Shown here piece after piece: positions 48,422 through 59,247 of a stretch of 64,000 nt of DNA. The notes under the pieces are model-generated. The model was not told where the DNA came from. It ran no database searches and worked only from the letters and a program-made list of their open reading frames with translations. Location: NCBI RefSeq assembly GCF_023973825.1, contig NC_090123.1, forward strand, positions 192,001-256,000, read 5' to 3'. Origin of the DNA: Plasmodium brasilianum (taxonomy: Eukaryota; Apicomplexa; Aconoidasida; Haemosporida; Plasmodiidae). Made by a program: the position numbers and the translations under genes. Numbering within the stretch: the first letter of the stretch is position 1; the number at the start of each line of letters is the position of its first letter.

Positions 48422-49351
48422 ATGATTTATCTACAATTTTTTCCTATTATCTTTATTAATTTTTTTTTTCGAAATTTTTTAATAAGTTACTATTTTTTTG
48501 TAAATTTTAATAATAATGGGATTCATTGCTTATATAGACAAAGCCTCACCAATGTGAATAACAACATCTCACAAAAAAAATTATTAAAGAATAATCATGT
48601 TTTTCATTTTATACAAAAGAACAAATTAGTTGGTGGGTGCAGACGAAAAAAGAATTCTTTTTTGTTTTTTCTGAATTTAAAAAAAAAAAAATTACCTCAT
48701 CTTTTATGTTTTCATAGCGAGGATTGTGAATATTGCAGAAGCATGGAGAAGTTATTAACAAAGCTGAAAGAAGAAGAAGATGTAAACTTGTTAAAATTAG
48801 AAATGTATGAAAATTCGTACAATTTTGAATTATTACAGCAGTTAGACTACAATAATTTATGTGGGGGATTGCCTTATTATTACAATTTAAAAACTCACTA
48901 CAACATTTGCGGAGCTACAACCTACCACAATTTGAGAAACTGGGCACTGGACAGAAAATGCAAGTACGGGAAAAGGGACATATTTTTTCATTTTTTCGTT
49001 CTTCATTTTTAGTTTTTCGTTCTTCATTTTTAGTTTTTCGTTCTTCATTTTTAGTTTTTCGTTTTCCATTTTTAGTTTTTCGTTTTCCATTTTTAGTTTT
49101 TCGTTTTCCATTTTTATTTTTTTTTTGTGTTATTTGCGTAAGCCTATTTCCGTATAGTGTTAACTTAAACTTTTCTGTACCAACTTACGAGAATGTCATT
49201 CAACTTTTACAACATCCTTCTTCAACATCATTTCTTTTGTTACAATATCCTTGTGGGATTTCACTAATATGCGTTTTATATACCTTTATTTTTCATTTTG
49301 CATTTTTTTTTTTTCAATAGCCCCAACGAACCGCCAAATGAAGAAATTTAA
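48422..49351 (+). CDS. Thioredoxin-like protein with leader, two exons
   Basis: Exon 1 (48422-48963) and exon 2 (49321-49351) join in phase across a 357-base intron (donor GTACGG; acceptor CAATAG after a T-run) to give 190 residues. The start is strongly hydrophobic (residues 1-28, signal-like) and is followed by a basic, Asn/Lys-rich stretch, the layout of an apicoplast leader. The C-terminal 95 residues look like a thioredoxin fold: LLCFHSEDCEYCRSM carries a C-x-x-C active site (CEYC, about residues 102-105). GGLPYYYN supplies the cis-proline loop, and a final helix contains NLRNWALDRK. Such proteins carry out disulfide exchange; a role in apicoplast protein import or redox control is inference from the leader. 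The intron contains a 21-base minisatellite. Without splicing, the frame would read into that repeat and stop. Confidence 0.8.
48990..49117. repeat. 21-base minisatellite inside an intron
   Basis: About six copies of a 21-base unit (TTTTTCGTTCTTCATTTTTAG and a variant with CGTTTTCCA) lie in the single intron of the thioredoxin-like gene. Most copies end in TTTTTAG, which looks like a 3' splice site, upstream of the acceptor used in the model. Confidence 0.9.
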
Positions 49352-49746
49352 AGAAAGCAGATAACCACATGAATGTACAATGCTTATCTATGTATAAATC
49401 GATTATAAACCTTTTTTTTTTTTTTTTTTTCTTGATATACAGAAAAAAATAAAAATAAAAAAGCGCTAATAATAACGCATAATTTTGAAAAACAAATTGT
49501 GCCTTAAGAAAATGGTAGTTTCGAGTCTCCATAAGCATAAAAAAGAGTGAAGATTTAAACGACAAAACAAGTACATGTAGTAAATAATATTACAAAAAAA
49601 TTTTAAAGAAATTTAAAAAGAAAAAAGAAAAAGAAAAGAAAAGAAAAAGAAAATGAAAAATGTTTATAGTATGTCATCATACATACGTATTTTTTATTTG
49701 CGCAACATATTCCTAATATATGCGCATTGTGTAAATATGACTTTAT

Positions 49747-49778
<32 letters not shown>

Positions 49779-51146
49779 GTATACATATATACATACGCAA
49801 ACATTATATGTATGTATATTTTTTAAAAACTTTTTAAACTGCATAGCCACTAGTTTTTACTCTATTTTAAAGATTTTTAAGAGAAACTTCTTATCATTTT
49901 TTTAAAGGCTTTTTTTATTGCGGAAAAATTTAAGAGATTTTTTTTTTTTTTTTGAAAAGGAGCAGTATTATATATGCATCATTATATTGTATGCGTACCC
50001 CTTAAATATTAACAATGTTTCAAAAGTATAGGAATACTTCCTTTTCCAATTTTTTTAATACCAAAGAATTGTAGTATATATATATATAATATATGTATGT
50101 ATATATATATACTAATATTAAAAGCAATATTTATTTGCGATAACTGCGTGTTATATGTAAGTTTTTTTTTTTTTTTTTTTTTATGAACTAATTTCTGAAT
50201 GATATTATTTGGGAAGTAATAGTATATACAATATAGTTCTTTGCTCGAAGGAGGAAAACATAGTAATACTTACGTTCAAGCAGTTTTCGGAAAAACTGCT
50301 TTTTGATTTATACATTGCGTGTTGGTGAGTAAGCAAAAGCTTCAGTAAATATGAGCTGGTATACGTGTTTGTGTGTATGAGTATACATATACATGAATGT
50401 ATACATATGTGTATATAAGTATGCGTGAAGCGCTTACTAATTCTTTGCCTCCATTTATAAGTACGTAAAGTATGGAATATAATGAATGAATGTTATTCGT
50501 AGTCCTCTTGAGTTAAGCTTCTTTTTTTTTTTTTTTTTTTTTTTAGTTATACGTTTTTTCAAATTAAATTGTTTTAGTTTTTCTCCTCTTTTATTTTGAA
50601 AAAAAAAAAGGCGCTCCCAAAGAGTTTATTTTATCCTTGGGGAAATTGCAATTTGATTGTGCACATAATAATTATAGTAATTGTTATAATAATTGTTGTT
50701 ATTATTACTAGCAGTACATCTATAATTCATAATTTTAATTTTGAGTGTAATTATATTCATATTTTTTTGTGCCTTTTTCTTCATCTTTTTGAAAACTTAT
50801 GCCATATCTGTAACTTTTTTTTTTTTTTTTAAGTTGTGCTTATTTATATTTAATTTTTAAGATGCCATTTGAGGAAAACGGACTCACATTTTTGTAGAAT
50901 TGGCACTACTTGATTTTCGTACCTACACCTTACGCATATAGCACCTTGGTACATGCGTATTATTATTTTGCTCGTATCCATATACATATGTAAATATAGA
51001 CATATAAACATTCATATGTACGTACCGTGTATGTGAAAAATACGACAGAAGAGCACTTTAAATAGAACTGCAAGCTGTGAGGGCATATTCCATAACTTTT
51101 TAAGAGTTGAGATATTCTTACAGTTATTCCGCCTTCCTCCGAATCC

Positions 51147-51199
<53 letters not shown>

Positions 51200-51235
51200 T
51201 TTCCCACTTCAATTCCCACTTCCGCTACACGAAAG
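49352..51235. other. Intergenic region, 1.9 kb
   Basis: Lies between two plus-strand genes. It has poly-T/poly-A tracts, TA arrays near 49746-49780 and 51152-51200, and an inverted-repeat-like piece (AGCAGTTTTCGGAAAAACTGCTT near 50279). The FG-GAP gene promoter is expected here. No gene is seen. Confidence 0.55.
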
Positions 51236-53380
51236 ATGAATAACCTAATAAAACGCAAGTATGGAAGTGTGTTAAAATTAATCTCGTTTATGTGCTTATA
51301 TAGCTGTATTAAAAACCTTCTTACAAATATAGTAAGTAAAGATGAAAACAGTACCACTAAATCAGACTTGTATGTGCAAGGATATAATTGGAATATCCTA
51401 GAAAAGTGGAAATCTATGAGTCCTATGGAAAAGTTAGAATATAAAATAAATTACAATATTGGACTAAACATAGATGCAGAAATAGGCGACTTTGGAGATT
51501 ACAATTCGGATGTAAAAACAGATTTAATATTATTTAAATATGATAAAAATAAACTAGTTAGTACTATATATATATATATATTTAGCGTACAAGAAAATAA
51601 ATTTGTGTACCATACAGAAGTCTCTTTTGAAGGGAAAGTTATGAATGTTACAGCTATTGACCTTAATTTTGATGGTTCTTTAGACATTTTAGTTTTATTT
51701 AAAGATCCAAAGGATAATAGTAAAAATAATAAATATTACATTTGCGCATTTGTACAAAATGAAAATGATCAATTAGAAGAATTTTGGAATTCTAAAAAGA
51801 AAGAAATTGGGAATGAAAAAATATCAGAGAAAGAAGATGAAGAGAGTATTTATTTTACTACTATACATCCCTTAGTATGTGATATTAATAATGATGGTTT
51901 ACCTGATCTTATAGGGCAGCAGTCAGGTAAACTTGACGGTTTTTCACGTTTTATTTGGATTAATAAAAAAAATGAATTTAAAAGTATTTTATGGAAAAGT
52001 ATGAACATATTTGATTACTCAGATTTAGGGGAAATTACTAATCCTAATTCTAGTGCTATAGTAGATATTAATGGAGATTGTAAATCGGACTTAGTATTTA
52101 CTGTATATAATAAAAATGACTTTAAAAATGTATATCTAGAAATTTGGATAAACAAAATAGTAGATGGAAAAAGTAAGTATGTAAAAAATGCAAAGAATTA
52201 TGGACTTCCACTTAATTCTATGCAAGTTTTATTTGGAGATTTTAATGGAGATGGTGCTATTGACATTGTAGTTCCTGCATGTGTAAAAAGTTCCTTTTGT
52301 AACTACTGTTGTGTTAATGATGATAAAATATATTTTATTCCAAATATCCAAAAAAACATATGTGATAATTCATGGAAAAAACCAGATGAAAGTAAATGTA
52401 GACTACCATCAAATTTATGTTCAGAAAGTGATTTTCATTTTATGGAAATACGCAATGAAGATTTTGTTTCAGTAGTAGATACAACTGGTTTACATTTACT
52501 AGGTGATGCAGACTATCCTAATTACCTAAGTGTTGGTGATATAGATGATGATGGATATTTAGATCTACTAATAACTTTGAAAAATGATAAAGGACAAAAA
52601 TACGTAAGAATATATAAAAATGAACAAAAAACACATTATGAAGAAAATAATATAGATATAAGAGGTTTTTATAATTTTTATCAATTCGTAACTTCTCCAG
52701 GAGAGTCAGTTGCAGATGTATACAGTGCAGCCTTCTTTGATATTTTTGAAAATGGGGTATTAGATATATTAATATTTGGAAAATACCGAAGTACTAATAA
52801 ACAAACAAAATATGCTGCAGTTGGGTTTATACGAAATAATGAAACAGATTCACTCTTCTTAAAATCAACAGCATTGAACGGAATTTGTGTTAATGACTGT
52901 TATAAAGAAAAAGATAAAATTACGACAAAAACGTTAGGAGGTAATGCACATGGACCTACATTTAAAATAACAGTAATTGATGTAAATGGTGTTAAGTCAA
53001 GTAGAATAGGAATACAGAAAAGTCAGTCAGCGCATTTCCCTCTTCAACTTCCATATGTTTTATTTGGATTAGGTAGAACAAGTAATTATGTAGAAGAATT
53101 TTATGTAGGGATGCCAACACATGAGCAAAAATATTTCAATATGTGGGTCTCAATTATACCAAATTCTCATATCATTGTCATTCCTTACCCATTGGATAAT
53201 TCAAACAAGTGGCAAATACAACTTTCTGTTAACCCTTCGAAGAAATTTTACTCAATTATTTATATTACCCTTATTTGTTTGACCGTAATTGGTATACTTA
53301 TCTTTATCCTAGACAGGAAGGAAAAGATTGAGGATTCTAAAGAGGAAATGGGTTTCAAGAGTCATTTCGTTATAGGTTAA
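51236..53380 (+). CDS. TIP: FG-GAP repeat membrane protein, TIP/ITFG1 (LINKIN) homologue
   Basis: A single exon of 714 residues from the ATG at 51236; upstream frame extension runs through a TA array and is not coding. Residues 14-35 are a hydrophobic signal sequence. The ectodomain carries six calcium-binding-type FG-GAP loops of the form D-x-(N/D)-x-D/N-G/C-x-x-D: DLNFDGSLD near 141, DINNDGLPD near 215, DINGDCKSD near 276, DFNGDGAID near 334, DIDDDGYLD near 435 and a weaker DIFENGVLD near 501. Together these form a beta-propeller like the integrin alpha head. A conserved region with paired cysteines follows, then one membrane helix at about 673-692 and a short cytoplasmic tail. This matches the T-cell immunomodulatory protein family (ITFG1/LINKIN), a type I surface protein of unclear function in parasites. 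The sixth loop lacks the usual second acidic residue. Confidence 0.93.
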   Translation: MNNLIKRKYGSVLKLISFMCLYSCIKNLLTNIVSKDENSTTKSDLYVQGYNWNILEKWKSMSPMEKLEYKINYNIGLNIDAEIGDFGDYNSDVKTDLILFKYDKNKLVSTIYIYIFSVQENKFVYHTEVSFEGKVMNVTAIDLNFDGSLDILVLFKDPKDNSKNNKYYICAFVQNENDQLEEFWNSKKKEIGNEKISEKEDEESIYFTTIHPLVCDINNDGLPDLIGQQSGKLDGFSRFIWINKKNEFKSILWKSMNIFDYSDLGEITNPNSSAIVDINGDCKSDLVFTVYNKNDFKNVYLEIWINKIVDGKSKYVKNAKNYGLPLNSMQVLFGDFNGDGAIDIVVPACVKSSFCNYCCVNDDKIYFIPNIQKNICDNSWKKPDESKCRLPSNLCSESDFHFMEIRNEDFVSVVDTTGLHLLGDADYPNYLSVGDIDDDGYLDLLITLKNDKGQKYVRIYKNEQKTHYEENNIDIRGFYNFYQFVTSPGESVADVYSAAFFDIFENGVLDILIFGKYRSTNKQTKYAAVGFIRNNETDSLFLKSTALNGICVNDCYKEKDKITTKTLGGNAHGPTFKITVIDVNGVKSSRIGIQKSQSAHFPLQLPYVLFGLGRTSNYVEEFYVGMPTHEQKYFNMWVSIIPNSHIIVIPYPLDNSNKWQIQLSVNPSKKFYSIIYITLICLTVIGILIFILDRKEKIEDSKEEMGFKSHFVIG

Positions 53381-54996
53381 ATAAAAATGGTGGGAAATAT
53401 CCAATAGTAGAGGAAGAAGCAAGGAAAGTGTGCAATAAATGATGAATTCTAGAATTCTGCAATTTTATTGAACTTTGCTTATGGAGAGGATAAAAAATTA
53501 TACAATGCACACCTTCCACCATCTTTAAGCGGAGATACGTATCCCCGAATGAGTGATTAAGAATATCGTATATAAGTATTTTTATTCCTTATGGCGTTAT
53601 ATTGATTAACTGTGCATACCTTTTTTAATGACAAAAAATAGCCGCAGTGAAGTTTTTATTTCGTCTTATTTATATATTTATTTATATTTATTTATTTATA
53701 TTTATTTATTTATATTTATTTATATTTATTTATTTATTTTTATTTATTTATTTTTATTTGTTTATATTTATTTATTTTTATTTATTTATTTTTATTTATT
53801 TATGTTTATTTATTTATTTATTTTCTTTTTTTAATAACCTTTGTTTCTTGTTTGAATATTTTCAATTTCCTTATTTGTTACTTTTTTTTTTTTTTTTTTT
53901 TTATTTACCGTTACCTTTTATATATATATATATATATTTTTTTTTTTACTTCTTTCTGTATCCTCCCCAATTTCTGCTACCTGTATATAACACCTTTTTT
54001 TTGTTATTAAGAATAACAAACTTTAATCAATTGCCTTCAATTCGGAGGCTACAATTTTTTCAATTTTTTAGTTTATTTATGTGCAATATATATATTCGAG
54101 CTGTTTTGTTCACTCTTTTGACGTCTTTCACTCGTTCTTTCTTTTCATCTCTTTTCTTTTCTTTTGACTATTTTTGCTTTTCTTTGTTGAACATTTCTTC
54201 GATTTTTAGCACTTTTTGTCGTTTTTCCTTCTTTTTATCTTTAAATTGTTGTTCCTGCGCAATTTTTTTCCTCCTCTATTTTATTTTAAAACACTAATTC
54301 ATTTCTGTATTTTTAAAAAAGAAGGTGGGGGGGGGAGGAAAACGAAGGCTTAACTTTTTATGAAAAATAAAGAAGTTATTAAATTGTCGTATTGCTCAGA
54401 CGCTATTTCAATTTTGTGTGATAATGTTGTAATATGTGTGATGATGCGGTTTTATTAATTGACCAGGTTCATTTGCAGTTAGGTTATTCACGTCCCTATA
54501 AGTTTGTGTATATATGTGCGTATGTATAAGTGCATATATATATATTTACTTATTTACAGACGTTTTGGCGTAGCCCACTACGCATAAAATTTTTTTTTTT
54601 CCCTTATCCCTATGCGCTTTTTTGTATATACATTTAAGTCCTCAAAATAAACGCAAAAAATTACAATAATAAAAGCGTACGGTATAATATATTTGTTTGT
54701 TTATCTTGAGAACAATGTGTTAAAACACAAAAAGCTTATATTTGCAATTGTTGAATATAACACATATATAGTATTTTTGTGTCTGCCTTTTTGTCTTTTG
54801 CCTCGTATTTCTGTCGTTCCGTCATTTAGACATTTCGTCTTTTCAGCATTCCATGATTTCGTCTTTTCAGCATTCCATGATTTCGTTTTTTCAGCATTCC
54901 AACATTTCATCGTTTCATCATTCCTTTACCCCTTTTTTTATACCCCCCTTAAATTTTTCTTTTCCCCTACCAACTTAGTTCATCAAATTGAAAATT
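53381..54996. other. Intergenic region with TTTA-rich and 24-base repeats
   Basis: About 1.6 kb between plus-strand genes. 53668-53825 is an irregular TTTA/TTTATA array; the Tyr/Leu/Phe frames across it are artefacts. 54832-54902 holds about three copies of a 24-base unit. A G-run of nine lies near 54328. The promoter of the next gene should be here. Confidence 0.55.
54832..54902. repeat. 24-base tandem repeat upstream of a spliced gene
   Basis: About three copies of ATTTCGTCTTTTCAGCATTC plus CATG, with small changes, about 100 bases upstream of a signal-peptide-encoding exon. Further partial copies follow to about 54925. Confidence 0.85.
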
Positions 54997-57309
54997 ATGA
55001 ATGTTCCAAAATGGCTATTTTGTTTTTGTATACTGCTCCTAGTAGTGGAAAATAATGTACAGAAAAATAATTTTCACATTTTTCTTTTTTCTCTTATTTG
55101 TGTGTAGTTTTAAGATATAAAGTCATAGCAGTTGTGCAGCATCACACCGTCAACTCGTTCATGCGTTTCCACATTACTTCTTTACAATTTTATTTTTAGC
55201 TTTGTCTTTTGCTCTAAATGTAGTTCTGTCTTTATCTTTAACTTTTGTTTTAATTTCAAAATTATTTTCAATGTTAATTCTAATTTACATTATTATTTTT
55301 TTTTATTTTTATGTTTATTTTTTAACCGAATAGGTTTGCAGCTTCAACTTCAATGATGAATTAACGCAAAAAAAATACCTCATTTTACAAAGTATTTTGC
55401 TCTTGCTTCTCCTTTTCACCTATCTTTATGGATGCCACGATATGACTTATACGTTTACTCACCCATTCGCATACTCATTCATGTGCATAATAACCCATTC
55501 GAATACTTATTCATGTGCATAATAACCCATTCGCATACTCATTTTTTTTTTTTCTTTTTATACAAACAATTCCCCTCTTCAGAATCTTACATGAACTGTA
55601 AAAATTATAACGGTTACAGCAAAAAGGAATATACATAATTTAAGCTGCTTTTTTTTATTTTCCCTTTATATCACCTAAAAAATAAACAATGAATTTATTT
55701 ATTATATATTTTTTTTTTTTTTTTTATACAGTCGTTAATAAAAGAAATCAAAGCCTTAGCTTAAATCATGGAGAACAGGTTTAGAAAAAAGACGAACGCA
55801 AAAAAAAAAAAAAAAAAAAAAAAGGAAATACATATATAAAGTGTATGCATATACATTCACATACAAATATTTTTTTTTTCCTAATTATTTTGTAAGTACT
55901 GTGATGAAGACCCCTTCTGCAACTATTTCCTATATAACAGTACAAGACAAGAAATACGACTATGCTATGATAAGAAGCTTGTACTAAAGAACCCCCAATA
56001 CGACGAATTGTAGATACGAACAAACGAAAAACAAAACGAAATATATTTTACCATTAACCATAAAACGAATTATAACGAAATAGCATGTTACAAAAAATAA
56101 AAATATTAAAAAAACAAATCAAAATAAAGAAAAAGCAAAACACATACTTGTACAAATGGTTAATTCTTCATAGATGGTTAACAAGTATAAAAGAAAAAGT
56201 TTTTGATAAATTATCCCCTTCACTTGTTAATTCTCAAGGGATATGTAATCATAAAGTTGGCAAGTTTTTTTTTAATACATTAAATGAGGCTATAAAGGAT
56301 GGAAAGGTTAATAAATAAGAAACATTAAAATAATATAAAATAAAATAGCTCCATTAAATAGAGGTTAAAACAGGTCATATAACCTTAATAATTTAACATA
56401 TTATTAACTCTTCGCTTGGGATAATGCATTCCCACATATACACGTACGGATGTGTGTATGCATACATATATACGTACATACATACATACATACATACATA
56501 CATACATACATACATACATACATACATACATACATACATACATACATACATACATACATACATACATACATACATACATACATACATACATACATACATA
56601 CGCACGCGTCCAATGAATTGTCAATTTCTTCATACACGCGGGATAACAAAAATATGCGACACCCTTATTAGGAGAAAATGCAGAATTTTATGATATTAAA
56701 TTTTCAAGCGAATGATAAAACGGGTAAGTAAACATTAAAAGGGAAGCGCAACCGTGTATGTACATGTGCATGTATATATATACATCTACATATATGTATG
56801 CATACGCGTGTGTGCGGATACATACGGCCCCGTTCTGATTAAACACATTTCTTGCACTTCAGAAAAAAAAATAGAAGGATATTTCTGTGAAGCGATAGAT
56901 TATTTTGTTGACAGAGAAGGTTACGTCGTTTTTGACTTTACTAAGTTGGAGCACCCGCATCAGTCCTGTCTAAGAGCAAGAAAGTGTGGACTCAGGGGAT
57001 CGGTAATAGATAACACATAGAGATAGCTATAGGACGATTGGACGAGTGAACATACGAACATACGAATGAGTGAAGAGAATTGACATGTTGAATTAAACCA
57101 ATTTTAAAAGAAAAACCCATACATTAATATTAGCAAAAAATGGCTCATGCTATATAAAGCGCTAAATTCGTTTAGCCATATTTACCTTTAAAATGTACCA
57201 TAACATATAAGTACTAAATCTTCTGTTCTTTTTATAGGTGCAACCTGATGACAGCAAACATGAACAGGGCATCAACCCTGGAGATGTTGTGGAGGTCCAC
57301 AAATTTTAA
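54997..57309 (+). CDS. Signal-peptide protein assembled from nine small exons, unknown function
   Basis: Proposed exons are 54997-55056, 55334-55391, 55583-55597, 55732-55778, 55897-56009, 56084-56306, 56672-56723, 56863-57002 and 57238-57309. All phases close, giving 259 residues. Exon 1 encodes MNVPKWLFCFCILLLVVENN, a signal peptide. Exon 3 is a 15-base microexon. Exons 4-5 give a Cys-containing segment (YCDEDPFCNYFLYNSTRQEI). Exon 6 is basic then helical (KLSPSLVNSQGICNHKVGKF). Exons 7-9 give a compact C-terminus (DYFVDREGYVVFDFTKLEHP ... NPGDVVEVHKF). No family recognised. Alternative: three genes, with exon 5 read on to TAG at 56011-56013 (ending YDEL, an ER-retention-like tail), a 77-residue frame at 56085-56318, and an 85-residue gene from 56678. 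I favour one gene because spacing would otherwise be only 70-360 bases and both extra joins are in phase, although introns 5 and 6 have weak signals. Confidence 0.55.
55461..55542. repeat. 32-base tandem repeat inside an intron
   Basis: About 2.6 copies of a 32-base unit beginning ACCCATTCGCATACTCATTC, located in intron 2 of the nine-exon gene model. Confidence 0.85.
56473..56602. repeat. (TACA)n tetranucleotide array
   Basis: About 32 perfect units, located in intron 6 of the nine-exon model (or upstream of a short gene if the model is split). Long Met-Tyr-Val-Cys and Thr-Tyr-Ile-His frames over it are artefacts. Confidence 0.97.
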
Positions 57310-57580
57310 ATCTTTTGCCATTTTTAGTTTCTTTTTAAATAGCTTTTTTTTTTTTTAATTTTTTTTGTTATATTGTGTTACATTTTATTATATTTTACCA
57401 TATATATATACATATATATTTTTTTTTTTTTTTCGCTCCACTTTCACTTCTCTACATTTTTCTTCACGCTAAACATGGGTACGCACATAGCACCTAAGAA
57501 ACATTTAAACACAACATGGCAAAAATATAAACTTGAAATAACTTTGTAGAACTCATCGTAACTCATATGAAAAGACGTGT

Positions 57581-57613
<33 letters not shown>

Positions 57614-58157
57614 AAAGCAAATACGTTGAAAGCAAATAAAATTTCTCTTCTTTATTATTATAATTTATGGTAGTATGGTAAAAATGTGTAAATAAAAAAT
57701 ACTGTTACATGAACCTTTTCACATTCTGTACTATTATGGGAAACTTAAATTTTCTCATTAAACAGATGGGACGACAATTTCATTTCTTATTCCTAAGTAT
57801 GCTTCATATATAAGCGTACCAGAATAAAGCATTAACGAAGAACTTATCTAATACATTTAATTGAGCATGTTCTATAACCCCCTCCCTAAAAGTGGTTTTC
57901 CCCTTTTAGTATTTCTAACTAGTCATACTAAAATTTATCTCAAAGTTGCAAACAGCAATGGAAAAAATAAGAAAAAAAAAAAGATACATTTAAAAGACGT
58001 CTAATAAGAATTTGAAAATTTTTCATTTTTTTTTTTTTTAATTTTGTGGAAAACCTCTTAATGGGAAAAAAAAAATTCTAACAGCGTTCGACAAACGTGC
58101 GTTCATAAAATGTACCTAAAACATAAATTACATACATTATATATGCATTATTGGTAC

Positions 58158-58200
<43 letters not shown>

Positions 58201-59247
58201 CCATATATTTGCATATACTCATATACACCCGTACTCGTATTATGCTATGCATTTTGCTGATTGCAAAACTTCTCCTTTAGTGAAAAATAAAAGATGAAAA
58301 TTGTTTTTATTTGAATATTTACAAAAAAATGAGTTAAGCAAAAAAAAAAAAAAAAATATCTTGCCTTTATTATTATCGCAATTACAGTAATTGTGGAAGT
58401 CGTCTGTTAATTCATTTAATATTTCAAAATTTATTAACCCGATTTAATGTAAAAAGGAAGATTGAACAAAACATATACTGAGTGTGATGACTGTACCGGA
58501 AATATAACGATATTGCAAAGTCCGCGCAGAAAGTATATGTAATGTTTTGTATTAAAAGAAAAAAAAAATTTATAAAAATGGGAGAAAGGAAAAATAAAAA
58601 TTAAAAGCAGCGTTCATACATAAGCACATGCATATATGTACGTATATGTATGTACATAAGTATTATATAACCACAAAAAAAACAATTTTGACATGTAATG
58701 AAATTTATTTTAATAAGGATTTGTATCTAAAAAATAAGAATGTTCCTTTTTTTTTTTTCTTTTTTCATATAAATTGTAATATCATTAAATTAGCGACAAG
58801 CAGTAGGCAGAATTGTAGTATGCTTTTAAATATTTTTTTACAAAGCGCAGTTATATACGATCATATGGAGCATCACGTTTTGATTATTTATGCGTTCCGT
58901 TCACGTACCTATTCATGTAATAAGCAGCATTAAAATATGTACATATGTACGTATATATGTATATATATATATATACCTACGTTTGCGTAATATTAAAACG
59001 GTACAATACAACTCAGATTGCGCCTTTTTTTGTAAATAATACTCCAAAATATCTGCTGCTTCTTATGAAGTTATTTTCTCTCATCAACTGTTAAGGGTGA
59101 AGAGGTGAATTTTTTTTTTTTTTTTTTTTTTTTTTTGCCTTTTCCCTTTATTAATAAAAAAAAGCAAGAAAAAAGAAACCACAACTTTTTACATTGATGT
59201 GGAACTTTAACACATAAACCTTTTAAAATAAGAAAAAAAAAAATACC
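57310..59247. other. Intergenic region, 1.9 kb
   Basis: Lies between plus-strand genes, with poly-T/poly-A tracts and a TA array near 58159-58192. A frame at 58628-58933 has a protein-like end but starts in TACATA repeats and passes a T-run; it is not called. Confidence 0.55.

Noticed and set aside
53628..54297. Leu/Phe/Tyr-rich frames of up to 216 residues
   Set aside because: They derive from TTTA repeats and T-runs, with no conserved pattern.
56385..56693. Similar repeat frames on both strands
   Set aside because: They are translations of a TACA microsatellite.
58628..58933. 101-residue frame before the GTPase gene
   Set aside because: Starts in TACATA repeats and crosses a T-run; only the last third looks protein-like.
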